Below, piece by piece: positions 15,879 through 24,135 of a stretch of 51,460 nucleotides of DNA. Each line of letters starts with the position of its first letter. The stretch's first letter is position 1. The notes under the pieces are model-generated. The model was not told the DNA's origin and searched no databases. It saw nothing but the letters and a program-made list of their open reading frames with translations. The position numbers and the translations under genes were made by a program. Location of the stretch: NCBI RefSeq assembly GCF_017656375.1, contig NZ_JACDOB010000011.1, forward strand, positions 1 through 51,460, in the 5' to 3' direction. The DNA is from Thermovirga sp. (GTDB lineage Bacteria; Synergistota; Synergistia; Synergistales; Thermovirgaceae).

Positions 15879-17327
15879 ATGCCTTTGAGCTTAAAACTCT
15901 TGTTGGTTTTACTCCATAACGCCCTTTCCTTCGGCATAAGGATAGCCATGCTGATAAGTGTGCCTAAATGGCATCCCCCTGTTACGGCTATGGCATGGCT
16001 TCTTGTTATTTTCATCTGGCCGATACCAGGGTTCCTTTTTTACTTGATGTTTAGCAGCCGAAAACTGCCTCAAAAACGAACGCAAAGACACGAAAAATCC
16101 ATTGCCAAACTGTTAGAAGAAGACAAAACCATAGACATGATCCGTGAATACACCATGCCTCAAATCCCCGAAAAGCTGGAAAAGTTCGCAAGGCTAGGAC
16201 AAAGCCTTGCGGATATGCCAGTAATGGGTGGAAATAAAATAGAGGCTATTACTGACACATATGAATTATTTCGAAATTTAGCATCTGACATAGACAGAGC
16301 CAAAGACCACGTGCACCTTTTATATTTCATCATAAACGAGGACAAAGCGACATCCTGCGTGCTGCAGGCTCTTGAGAGGGCAGCCAAAAGGGGAGTTGCC
16401 TGCCGGGTACTTGCCGATGCGATAGGCTCGAAACGATTCCTAAAAAAGGCAGCTCCACAATTAAGAAAAGCAGGGGTAACAGTGGTTGAAGCTCTACCCC
16501 CTTCTTTATTCAGAAGGTTTAAAACCAATGCTAGGTTCGACTTAAGGAATCACCGCAAAATTGCAGTAATTGATGGTGTAAAAGCCTATACAGGGTCACA
16601 TAACTTGATTGAACCTACCTACCAGCGTAAGGCAAATGGCTTGCCGTGGCGCGACATAACTTTGGCTATAGAGGGACCAGTAATAGCCCAAATCCAAAGG
16701 GTTTTCGTGGAGGATTGGTACGTTGAAACAGGAGAGTTTCTCCAGGAAACCATACCACAACTGGAACTGGACTCTAGAGACGTGCTTATACAGACTGTAC
16801 CAAGTGGACCTTGCTATCCCACTGAAAACTATCAGCGACTTGTAGCGGCGGCCCTACATCAGGCCCAAAACCGAATAATAATAACCACTCCTTATCTTAT
16901 ACCTGACGAAGCTCTCATGGAAGCCATGGAGGTAGCCGTACTGGGAGGAACGAAAGTACAACTCGTAGTTCCCCAAAAGCCCGACCAGATTCTGGCAGGA
17001 AACGCCTCAAAAGCTTACTACGAACAAATTCTAAATATGGGCGTCGAAATTTACCTATATAAAGATGGTATCCTTCATGCTAAAACAATGACCATAGACA
17101 ATGACCTTGCATTCTTTGGGACAAGTAATTTTGACATAAGATCCTTTGAGCTTAACTTTGAGATCAATCTTGTGCTCTATGGAGAAGTGCCTCTACTAGA
17201 TATAAGACGGATTCAGGAAAGATATATAGCTTCTTCAAGGAAATTATCAATTGACGAATGGGAGAAAAGACCATTACATGAGGAGACCATACAAAACGTG
17301 GCAAAACTATTTAGTCCTTTATTGTAA
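15879..17327 (+). CDS. cls: Cardiolipin synthase (phospholipase D family)
   Basis: 482 residues. Two N-terminal membrane segments (about 5-27 and 34-58) are followed by two phospholipase D domains. The HKD motifs are NHRKIAVIDG (His225) and LHAKTMTIDN (His400), with GSHNL and GTSNFDIRSFELNFE after them. It condenses two phosphatidylglycerol molecules to cardiolipin plus glycerol at the cytoplasmic membrane. The start is ATG 15879, preceded by a purine-rich GGGGGAGAG. It lies 43 bases after the RocB-like gene and could be read through from it. Confidence 0.92.
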   Translation: MPLSLKLLLVLLHNALSFGIRIAMLISVPKWHPPVTAMAWLLVIFIWPIPGFLFYLMFSSRKLPQKRTQRHEKSIAKLLEEDKTIDMIREYTMPQIPEKLEKFARLGQSLADMPVMGGNKIEAITDTYELFRNLASDIDRAKDHVHLLYFIINEDKATSCVLQALERAAKRGVACRVLADAIGSKRFLKKAAPQLRKAGVTVVEALPPSLFRRFKTNARFDLRNHRKIAVIDGVKAYTGSHNLIEPTYQRKANGLPWRDITLAIEGPVIAQIQRVFVEDWYVETGEFLQETIPQLELDSRDVLIQTVPSGPCYPTENYQRLVAAALHQAQNRIIITTPYLIPDEALMEAMEVAVLGGTKVQLVVPQKPDQILAGNASKAYYEQILNMGVEIYLYKDGILHAKTMTIDNDLAFFGTSNFDIRSFELNFEINLVLYGEVPLLDIRRIQERYIASSRKLSIDEWEKRPLHEETIQNVAKLFSPLL

Positions 17328-17357
17328 TTGTATTCTTTATTGCAATTGTAATATAAT
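17328..17357 (+). promoter_or_regulatory. Promoter before the gene at 17400
   Basis: TTGTAT (17328-17333), 18 bases, TATAAT (17352-17357), directly after the cardiolipin synthase stop. Confidence 0.5.
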
Positions 17358-17399
17358 GATAGAACAAAGGATATCTTGAAAACCCTAGGAGGCAGTTAA

Positions 17400-18371
17400 A
17401 TGTCAAAAGAAAAAGTACTTCTTTTGTTTGACAAAAAGAGACCTTTTTGGACGAAAGAGCTGGTTAAGTTAGCGGGGGAAGACCCTAAAGAATTAGATGC
17501 CCTAGAATCCTCAGGCCTAATAGCTGCGAAAGGAAACGGATACGTGTTAACTGAAAAAGGCAAAAAGCAATTCCGTCAATGGGCCGAGGAACTGTGGTTA
17601 GAGGAAACACCAGGAGACGAGCCAGAGAACGCTTCCCTGGAAGAAAGGCGCTTAGAGCTTGCCCTGCGATTTGATTTAGGTTTCAAAGGCTTCAAGGGTC
17701 ACAAACAATCATTCATAAAACCCGAACTGTCTTTTTTCCCAAACCTTCCAATGGATAGGATTTACTCTTGCGTAGCTGGCAATATAAAGTGGCTTTTGAT
17801 GAACGACCCGTTAATCCTAGAAATGCAGCAGTTGTTCCCCAGGGATAGAAAACCAAAAAGCGAAGACCTTCTGACTCTTGAAAAATGGATTAACGATAGG
17901 GGTGTTCTTATAGGTAAATTCGTACCCGATATCCTGTGCTTGAACCAATGCGACTACGAATATTACTGGAGAGATAACATATCTACAGATAGGTGGGGGC
18001 TCCTGAACAAGGACAGAATATTTATAAGGTACCTTGAAAACCCAGAAAATGTGACTATAGAAGACTTGGTCGAAGACATGTCTCGGTATGCTTTATTTTT
18101 ACTGAACAACCGACTTGTATTCCTTCCGGGATGTTTTGACATCGACACTCAGCAGCAGAGCACGTTCACCTGGTGGGTCTGGTGTGTAGACACAGTTGCT
18201 CAGGCAAAGGAACTTTCGCGAAGGCTAAAGCCTCTAGCAAACATATTGGCCGCGCCATCAGCACCCACTGACCTGTGGCTGTTGACTATAGAAACCCTCC
18301 GCTCTTACGACAAAAAAGCTGAATCTTTTTACGAATTTGTGGATGAAGTGGCAAGGTGTATCACCCGTTAA
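17400..18371 (+). CDS. Protein of unknown function with N-terminal winged-helix-like segment
   Basis: 323 residues; the RBS AGGAGG precedes ATG 17400. I do not recognise the family. Residues 1-60 (FWTKELVKLAGEDPKEL, then ALESSGLIAAKGNGYVLTEKG) read like a winged helix with its beta-wing. The remainder is soluble, acidic and rich in Trp and Tyr, with no transmembrane segment; FLPGCFDIDTQQQSTFTWWVWC at about 243 is its most distinctive stretch. The EamA transporter starts 12 bases after its stop, so the two are probably co-transcribed. It may be a DNA-binding or adaptor protein, but this is inference. Confidence 0.6.
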   Translation: MSKEKVLLLFDKKRPFWTKELVKLAGEDPKELDALESSGLIAAKGNGYVLTEKGKKQFRQWAEELWLEETPGDEPENASLEERRLELALRFDLGFKGFKGHKQSFIKPELSFFPNLPMDRIYSCVAGNIKWLLMNDPLILEMQQLFPRDRKPKSEDLLTLEKWINDRGVLIGKFVPDILCLNQCDYEYYWRDNISTDRWGLLNKDRIFIRYLENPENVTIEDLVEDMSRYALFLLNNRLVFLPGCFDIDTQQQSTFTWWVWCVDTVAQAKELSRRLKPLANILAAPSAPTDLWLLTIETLRSYDKKAESFYEFVDEVARCITR

Positions 18372-18383
18372 GGAGTGCAAATC

Positions 18384-19268
18384 ATGGCACTTCATGAAAG
18401 CCCCTCAAAGATTACTATATTATCTGTTCTATTCATAGGCATCATAGGTATTTCTACTGGTTCCATCTTTGCCAAGTATGCTGAGGCTCCATCGCTTATC
18501 ATATCAACATACAGAACAGGTATAGCCGCTGCCTTCATGGCGCCCATTGCACTGATCTATTACCGCCAAGAGCTGTTGTCCATAAAACAGAAGGACCTCA
18601 TATACGTCTTCCTGGCGGGGCTGTTTTTAGCCTTGCACTTTGCCACATGGATTACATCCTTGTTTTACACATCAGTGGCAAGTAGCGTAGTCATAGTGGA
18701 AACTATCCCTATTTGGACTGCCCTTTTGTCTCCCTTGGTGACAAAAGACAGGACCTCTTTGCTCTCTTGGTTGGGCATAGGTCTAAGTTTCATAGGAATG
18801 ATTATAATTACAACAGGAGACTTCAGCATTGGGAAAAAGGCTCTTATTGGAGATTTGCTTGCTCTCGCTGGTGCGTGGTTTGGAACCTTTTATTTCCTAG
18901 CAGGCCGGGTGGTCCGCCCGAGGATGGGCTTGCCAAGCTACACCTTCATATGTTATGGAACGGCTTTCGCCATACTGCTATCAACCAGCTTGATATTGGG
19001 CCTCCCTCTTAGAGGATTCTCTACACGCACCTGGTGGGCATTTGCTGGAATGGGCTTGGTCTCCCAAATTATAGGACACAGCAGTTACAATTGGGCATTA
19101 AAGCACGTGAGTGCTGGGCTTGTAGCAGTAGCACTTCTGGGTGAGCCACTTGGCGCTACCTTTCTGGCTTGGCTTTTATTTCACGAGAGCTTGACCATAG
19201 CGAAAATCATAGGAGGTACAGCTATTCTTACTGGAATAATCATAGCCGCCAGAGGAGAAAATTCTTAA
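18384..19268 (+). CDS. EamA/DMT-family transporter
   Basis: 294 residues from ATG 18384 with AAGGAG (18370-18375) upstream; the in-frame GTG at 18375 overlaps the RBS. About ten hydrophobic segments form two EamA repeats, the second beginning near residue 150 (LIGDLLALAGAWFGTFYFLAG). GEPLGATFLAWLLFHE near the C-terminus is the typical EamA signature. It is a membrane exporter or importer of small metabolites such as amino acids. The direction and substrate cannot be read from the sequence. Confidence 0.88.
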   Translation: MALHESPSKITILSVLFIGIIGISTGSIFAKYAEAPSLIISTYRTGIAAAFMAPIALIYYRQELLSIKQKDLIYVFLAGLFLALHFATWITSLFYTSVASSVVIVETIPIWTALLSPLVTKDRTSLLSWLGIGLSFIGMIIITTGDFSIGKKALIGDLLALAGAWFGTFYFLAGRVVRPRMGLPSYTFICYGTAFAILLSTSLILGLPLRGFSTRTWWAFAGMGLVSQIIGHSSYNWALKHVSAGLVAVALLGEPLGATFLAWLLFHESLTIAKIIGGTAILTGIIIAARGENS

Positions 19269-19332
19269 CTTCCCTACCTACTTGCAGATCAACCAAACTA
19301 TGAAATCTTAATAAAGGAGGTGAAGGAGAAAA

Positions 19333-19881
19333 ATGAAGTCCAGCGACGTTTTGAAAGTGTCGCTTATGCTGGCTGTCATGGCAATAGGTGCCTTTTGGCA
19401 ACCAATATGGGCAGCAGAGAAAGGAGGCAATATTATGACCTTTAAAATGATGACAACTGCTTTCGAGCAAGGCAGTGAAATACCTCGAAAATACACCTGT
19501 GAGGGCCAAAACATCTCTCCACCCCTTTCGTGGGAAAACCCTCCAGCCGGCACCAAGAGTTTTGCCCTCATAGTTGACGACCCAGACGCACCCTCCGGCA
19601 CGTTTACCCATTGGCTACTGTGGGACATACCAGGGGATAAAACTTATTTGGAAGAGAGCACAAAAGAGGGAATCCCAGGTAGAAACGATTTTGGGCGGAT
19701 AGGTTATGGAGGCCCCTGCCCCCCTAGGGGACACGGGCCACACCGATATTTCTTTAAACTGTACGCCCTTGATGTTCAGAGCCTCAACCTCAAAAAAGGC
19801 TCCACCCGCTTATCCTTAGAAAAAGCTATGAAGGACCACATCATAGAAAAAACTGAGTATATGGGAATCTACAAAAGATAA
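19333..19881 (+). CDS. PEBP family protein (YbhB/YbcL-like), secreted with possible internal start
   Basis: 182 residues. Residues 1-27 are a signal peptide ending IWAA. The rest is a phosphatidylethanolamine-binding/Raf-kinase-inhibitor-like domain: CEGQNISPPLSW, the ligand-pocket DDPDAPSG...THWLLWDIP, and GPCPPRGHGPHRYFFKLYALD. The bacterial proteins' function is unsettled; ligand binding or protease inhibition are proposed. A second ATG at 19435 (residue 35) begins precisely at the mature domain and has its own strong RBS AAAGGAGG (19420-19427), so a cytoplasmic form may also be made. Confidence 0.87.
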   Translation: MKSSDVLKVSLMLAVMAIGAFWQPIWAAEKGGNIMTFKMMTTAFEQGSEIPRKYTCEGQNISPPLSWENPPAGTKSFALIVDDPDAPSGTFTHWLLWDIPGDKTYLEESTKEGIPGRNDFGRIGYGGPCPPRGHGPHRYFFKLYALDVQSLNLKKGSTRLSLEKAMKDHIIEKTEYMGIYKR

Positions 19882-19891
19882 CAAAACTCTC

Positions 19892-19922
19892 GTCGGCAGG
19901 GCTTTTGCCCTGCCGACTCTTT
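19892..19922 (+). terminator. Intrinsic terminator after the PEBP gene
   Basis: GTCGGCAGGGC (19892-19902) and GCCCTGCCGAC (19907-19917), loop TTTT, followed by TCTTT. It closes the 17400-19881 unit. Confidence 0.8.
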
Positions 19923-20002
19923 CGCAGAAACCCTCCGAACTTTCAAGAACACCCTTACTTCAGCAGTCAACCACTTTAGATTATTATAAAATAATGCCCC
20001 AC

Positions 20003-20031
20003 TTGAAAAAATATCATCGGTATATTAGAAT
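20003..20031 (+). promoter_or_regulatory. Promoter of the OPT-PqqD-peptidase operon
   Basis: TTGAAA (20003-20008), 17 bases, TAGAAT (20026-20031). The 120-base leader to ATG 20154 contains no riboswitch that I recognise. Confidence 0.5.
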
Positions 20032-20153
20032 GCACCCGAACAATATTAGAAAAATATTTTACGAACATCAGAAAAGGGGGTGTAATTAAGCATACATTTA
20101 TCTTTTTATGCGCCATTTTGTTACGTTAATGAATGCAAAAGGAGGATTATTAA

Positions 20154-22046
20154 ATGGATATGAAGTCTTATATACCTGCAGAGAAATCACTGCCTGAATA
20201 CACAGTAAAGGCTTTTGTTATCGGTATTCTCTTAGCGGCAATAATGGGTGCAGCTAACGCATATCTTGGAATGTATGCTGGAATGACTGTTTCTGCAAGC
20301 ATTCCAGCAGCTGTCATATCCATGGCAGTTTTAATGGCTTTCAAGGATAAGAATATCCTTGAAAATAATATGGTTCAAACAGCAGCATCTGCGGGAGAGT
20401 CCCTTGCTGCAGGCGTTATATTTACATTCCCAGCGCTGATAGTCATGGGCAAATATACCCAATTCCCTTATTGGCTTGTCACTATTATTTCAGCCCTTGG
20501 AGGTTCCTTAGGGGTCCTGTTCACCATTGCTCTAAGAAGGGCATTCATATCAGAGGAAAAACTTCCCTACCCTGAGGGGACAGCATGTGCTGAGGTGCTT
20601 ATAGCTGGTGACAAAGGCGGAAGTCATGCAAAGCCTATATTCTACGGTGGGATATTTGGTGGCCTTTTCAAATTCTTAGGAAGCTCTGGACTATGGTCCG
20701 GCACAATAGAAGTAGCCAAAATGGTTGGAGCCAAGGTCTTCTACATTGGAAGCGATTTGTCTGTAGCTTTAGTAAGTGTAGGATACATAGTAGGCCTCAA
20801 TATTGGCTTTCTCGTGTTTCTCGGTGGAGCCATAGCCTGGTTCATAGCTATACCTCTTTATGTAGCCAAAACGGGTAATCCCGACGGGCTAAGCGCCTTG
20901 GATTTGGCCTGGACAATCTGGAGCACAAAAATACGCTACATGGGCGTTGGAGCTATGGTTGTAGGTGGCCTTTTCAGCCTTCTCAAACTCAGAAACCCCA
21001 TATCCAGAGGTATAAAAGCAGGGTTAGACGCAGCAAAGCACAGGCAAAAAGGGCATGCTGTTCTTAGGACAGAAGAAGATATGTCTATGAACATCGTTTT
21101 AATTCTAATAGCAGCTTTTATCATTCCTCTCTTTTTCCTGTACACACACGTTATAGGTTCCATGGGTGTAGCTGCTGCGCTGGCAGTCATAATGCTTATA
21201 GTGGGATTCTTCGGAAGCGCTATTGCAGGCTATTTGGCGGGAGTCGTGGGCTCCTCCAACAACCCGGTTTCAGGTATAACCATCATGAGCCTTCTTTTCA
21301 CTGCCTTGCTGCTTAAGGCAATTGGCTTTAGCGGAAATGAAGGAATGGAAGCTACGATCCTGGTCGCAGCTGTGATATGCTCAGCTGCTGCGATAGCAGG
21401 TGACACCATGCAGGATTTGGCCACAGGATACCTGGTAGGAGCAACACCGAAAAAACAGCAGGTCTTTGAAATCGTAGGTACTTTCTGCGCTGCCCTAGTA
21501 ATGGCTCCTGTTTTGAATCTTCTGATCCAAGCTTACGGTATAGCTGGAACAGCAACTGCCAAAGAAGGTGCGCTGGCCGCTCCACAGGCCTTCCTTATGG
21601 CCAAGGTGACTGAGGGGGTCTTCAAAGGTTCCCTGGAATGGAAGATGGTCTTCTTCGGGGCTGGCATAGCCGTCATCCTCATAATCATTGACGAAATACT
21701 CGCAGCTAAAAAGGCAAAACTAAGAACTCCTGTTATGCCTGTGGCCGTTGGCATCTATCTTCCTCTAAGCCTAGGCGTTCCCATTTTTATAGGAGGTTTA
21801 GTCAAATACGCCGTCAATAAGGCTAGAGGTAATGGATCGGAGGACAAGCCTACCGACCCAGGTGTCCTGGCAGCAGCAGGCCTCATAGCAGGAGAAGCCC
21901 TGATGGGCATCATATTTGCCGCCTTGATCGTCGTCGGCAAGACACCTTCCATAGGCTTCAGCAGCAATATGCTAGGAATGTTGCTCATCTTGGGCATAAT
22001 AGCTTGGCTATTTAAAACAGGTATTAAGAATGTCAAAGGAAATTAG
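20154..22046 (+). CDS. OPT family oligopeptide transporter
   Basis: 630 residues with about 15 hydrophobic segments; AAGGAGG precedes ATG 20154. AANAYLGMYAGMTVSASIPAAV (residues about 37-58) and EEKLPYPEGTACAEVL are the family's conserved elements, and SSNNPVSGITIMSLL and GDTMQDLATGYLVGATP mark the second half. It is predicted to import short peptides by proton symport across the cytoplasmic membrane. It overlaps the next gene by 17 bases, and an M20 peptidase follows, making a peptide-uptake and hydrolysis unit. Confidence 0.92.
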   Translation: MDMKSYIPAEKSLPEYTVKAFVIGILLAAIMGAANAYLGMYAGMTVSASIPAAVISMAVLMAFKDKNILENNMVQTAASAGESLAAGVIFTFPALIVMGKYTQFPYWLVTIISALGGSLGVLFTIALRRAFISEEKLPYPEGTACAEVLIAGDKGGSHAKPIFYGGIFGGLFKFLGSSGLWSGTIEVAKMVGAKVFYIGSDLSVALVSVGYIVGLNIGFLVFLGGAIAWFIAIPLYVAKTGNPDGLSALDLAWTIWSTKIRYMGVGAMVVGGLFSLLKLRNPISRGIKAGLDAAKHRQKGHAVLRTEEDMSMNIVLILIAAFIIPLFFLYTHVIGSMGVAAALAVIMLIVGFFGSAIAGYLAGVVGSSNNPVSGITIMSLLFTALLLKAIGFSGNEGMEATILVAAVICSAAAIAGDTMQDLATGYLVGATPKKQQVFEIVGTFCAALVMAPVLNLLIQAYGIAGTATAKEGALAAPQAFLMAKVTEGVFKGSLEWKMVFFGAGIAVILIIIDEILAAKKAKLRTPVMPVAVGIYLPLSLGVPIFIGGLVKYAVNKARGNGSEDKPTDPGVLAAAGLIAGEALMGIIFAALIVVGKTPSIGFSSNMLGMLLILGIIAWLFKTGIKNVKGN

Positions 22047-22368
22047 TCAATTGAACGACTATTTGAATTTGATACCAATACAAAACGAGAACATCGAAAT
22101 GAAGGAGGAAGAGGGGAGTCTAGCCCTGCTTGTCCCTATGGACTCCCCTCTTGATTTTCTTGCTAAAAGGCTTCACGGAAAACATCGAAGACTTAAGCTA
22201 GACGAGCTTGGAGCTTTTGTCTGGGCGCTCTGTGACGGCAAAAAAAACATAAGGGAAATAGGGGAAGCTGTAAAAGAAGTTTATGGAAAGACAGCAGAAC
22301 CCATATATGAGAGGCTGATTTATTTTATACTTGAACTAAAGAAAAGGCATTTGTTGACATTTAAATAA
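22030..22368 (+). CDS. PqqD-like (RRE-type) small protein
   Basis: 112 residues. It starts inside the last codons of the OPT gene (17-base overlap), so the two are translationally coupled. The core RLKLDELGAFVWALCDGKKN followed by IREIGEAV is the PqqD pattern: a beta strand, the L-x-x-x-G-x-x-x-W helix and a winged-helix-like end. PqqD domains bind peptides and deliver them to radical-SAM or other modifying enzymes, but none is encoded nearby. Residues 1-40 are charged and not conserved in PqqD. A role in handling imported peptides or in assembling the transporter is inference. Confidence 0.75.
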   Translation: MSKEISQLNDYLNLIPIQNENIEMKEEEGSLALLVPMDSPLDFLAKRLHGKHRRLKLDELGAFVWALCDGKKNIREIGEAVKEVYGKTAEPIYERLIYFILELKKRHLLTFK

Positions 22369-22401
22369 ATGACTTAAGCAGATTGGGTGTGGTGGGCAAT
22401 A

Positions 22402-23652
22402 ATGAAAAATTATAAAGATGTATGTTCAGAAGTAGAAAGCCTTAAAGAAGCCATGGTCGACACCTTGGCTGAGATGGTAAAAATCCCTGCAATAAGTCCC
22501 AGCTATGGCTATGAAGGAGAATACGACAAGGCAGAGAAATTATTGGAGATAATAAAAGACTGGCCCTTTGACAAGGTGGAGCGTTATGATGCTCCTGACG
22601 AGAGAGCCAAAAACGGAATTAGGCCGAACATTCTGGCTTATTATTACGGGGAAGATGAAAAAGCCCCCAGGCTTTGGATTTTATCTCACCTGGATGTGGT
22701 TCCGCCAGGAGACTTGGCCAAGTGGACTGTAACCGAACCTTTTAAGCCACTAGTTAAAGATGGCAAAATTTACGGCAGAGGGAGCGAAGACAACGGCCAG
22801 AGCATTGTCTCATCCCTGTATGCTATGAAGGCCTTAATGAATCTTAGCATAAGGCCCAAAGGGAGCGTAATACTCGCCTTCGTAAGCGATGAGGAGACGG
22901 GCAGTGAAAAAGGCCTCAAATGGCTTATGGAAAATCATCCAGAACTTTTTAAGAAGGACGACCTAGTTATAGTTCCTGATGGAGGCAACTCTGACGGATC
23001 ATTTATAGAGGTTGCAGAAAAGAGCATCTTATGGCTTAAGGTAAAAGTACAAGGCAAACAGGTCCACGCCAGCATGCCTCAAAAGGGGCTAAACGCCCAC
23101 AGGGTAGCACTGGAATTTGCCTATAACTTCGATAAGCTACTTCACGAAAAATACAACAGGCAAAATGCGCTGTTTGATCCTCCAGTCTCTACTTTTGAAC
23201 CTACAATGGCATCAAACCCTGCCGACTCTCCCAACATCGTGCCTGGCGAACACGAGCTGGTCTTTGATTGCAGAATTTTACCTGAATATAAAATAGAACA
23301 AATCCTTTCCGATGCCCAAAAAACAGCAGAAGAAATAAAGAAAAAATTTCAAAAAGGTGATTTGCCGGAAATACACTTCGAAATCCTTCAAAGGTTGGAT
23401 GCTCCTCTCCCGACAGATCCCAACTCACAGATAGTCAAATCTCTCCAGAAAGCGCTTTCCGACCTCAGGGAGAATGAACCAAAAGTTGGCGGCATAGGCG
23501 GGGGAACTTTTGCTGCCCATTTCAGGGAGCTTGGTATTCCTGCAGTAGTCTGGGCAACTTTGGATGAAATGGCCCACCAACCTAACGAATACGCAAAGAT
23601 ATCAAATATAGTAGAAGACGCGAAGGTGATAGCTACTCTTGCCCTTAATTAA
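22402..23652 (+). CDS. M20 family metallopeptidase (dipeptidase / deacylase)
   Basis: 416 residues from ATG 22402 (GGTGGG upstream); a GTG at 22387 is possible. Zinc and catalytic motifs: SHLDVVPPGD, GRGSEDNGQS, SDEETGSEKG, and a C-terminal His in LDEMAHQPNEYA. The dimerisation (lid) domain lies at about 205-320. Close relatives include succinyl-diaminopimelate desuccinylase and carnosinase-type dipeptidases. Its place after the OPT transporter favours hydrolysis of imported peptides. Confidence 0.85.
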   Translation: MKNYKDVCSEVESLKEAMVDTLAEMVKIPAISPSYGYEGEYDKAEKLLEIIKDWPFDKVERYDAPDERAKNGIRPNILAYYYGEDEKAPRLWILSHLDVVPPGDLAKWTVTEPFKPLVKDGKIYGRGSEDNGQSIVSSLYAMKALMNLSIRPKGSVILAFVSDEETGSEKGLKWLMENHPELFKKDDLVIVPDGGNSDGSFIEVAEKSILWLKVKVQGKQVHASMPQKGLNAHRVALEFAYNFDKLLHEKYNRQNALFDPPVSTFEPTMASNPADSPNIVPGEHELVFDCRILPEYKIEQILSDAQKTAEEIKKKFQKGDLPEIHFEILQRLDAPLPTDPNSQIVKSLQKALSDLRENEPKVGGIGGGTFAAHFRELGIPAVVWATLDEMAHQPNEYAKISNIVEDAKVIATLALN

Positions 23653-23683
23653 AGAGGTGGGGGTACCCCCCACCTCTTTTTTA
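23651..23683 (+). terminator. Intrinsic terminator of the peptide-uptake operon
   Basis: AAAGAGGTGGG and CCCACCTCTTT (23651-23678) with a GGTACC loop, followed by TTTTTTA. The stem starts within the stop codon of the M20 gene. It also lies downstream of HU on the other strand. Confidence 0.9.
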
Positions 23684-23716
23684 TCTCTTATATCATTTTG
23701 GAGAATATAAATTATA

Positions 23717-23992
23717 CTATGAGACCTTGTCTTTAAGGGCTTTCGCTGCCCTGAAAGCTGGCACTTTCCTCGCAGGGATGGTTATAGTTTTAGTAGGATC
23801 CTGTGGATTCCTTCCTTCCCTTGCTGCTCTTTCCCTAACCTCGAAGGTTCCAAAACCTGCTAGCTGAACCTTATCTCCTTTCGCTAAAGCTGCAGCTATT
23901 TCTTCGAGCAACGCGCTCACACACTCTGTAGCTTTTTTACTACTTAGTCCTGTTTTCTTTGCTACAAGCTTTACAAGCTCCGTTTTATTCAC
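23717..23992 (-). CDS. hup: HU-family DNA-binding protein
   Basis: 91 residues. MNKTELVKLVAKKTGLSSKK, the GFGTFEVRERAAREGRNP arm and the C-terminal KVPAFRAAKALKD are canonical HU. It bends and compacts DNA non-specifically as a dimer. The start codon is GTG (23990-23992) with AAAGGAGG upstream. It is monocistronic, with its own promoter at 24026-24053. Confidence 0.96.
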   Translation of the reverse strand: MNKTELVKLVAKKTGLSSKKATECVSALLEEIAAALAKGDKVQLAGFGTFEVRERAAREGRNPQDPTKTITIPARKVPAFRAAKALKDKVS

Positions 23993-24025
23993 TGTTTATC
24001 CTCCTTTCTTAAGTCAGTGTTATGA

Positions 24026-24053
24026 TTATTACAGCCATAGCTATTTTCTGCAA
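24026..24053 (-). promoter_or_regulatory. Promoter of the HU gene
   Basis: Minus-strand TTGCAG (24048-24053), 16 bases, TAATAA (24026-24031), about 35 bases before the GTG start. Confidence 0.5.
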
Positions 24054-24079
24054 CTGCTAAATATCTTACTTTCACTATT

Positions 24080-24107
24080 GAAAAAGGAGGGGGCGATTCC
24101 CCCTCCT
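24080..24107 (-). terminator. Intrinsic terminator of the TRAP/catabolic operon
   Basis: Read on the minus strand: AGGAGGGGG (24099-24107), loop AATCG, CCCCCTCCT (24085-24093), then a T-run. It closes the leftward operon that begins with dctQ at 31937. Confidence 0.9.
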
Positions 24108-24135
24108 GTCTTGCTTTTACGCAATTCGAATATAA

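Noticed and set aside
20032-20153. A riboswitch in the OPT operon leader
   Set aside because: No conserved aptamer pattern could be found in this short AT-rich leader.
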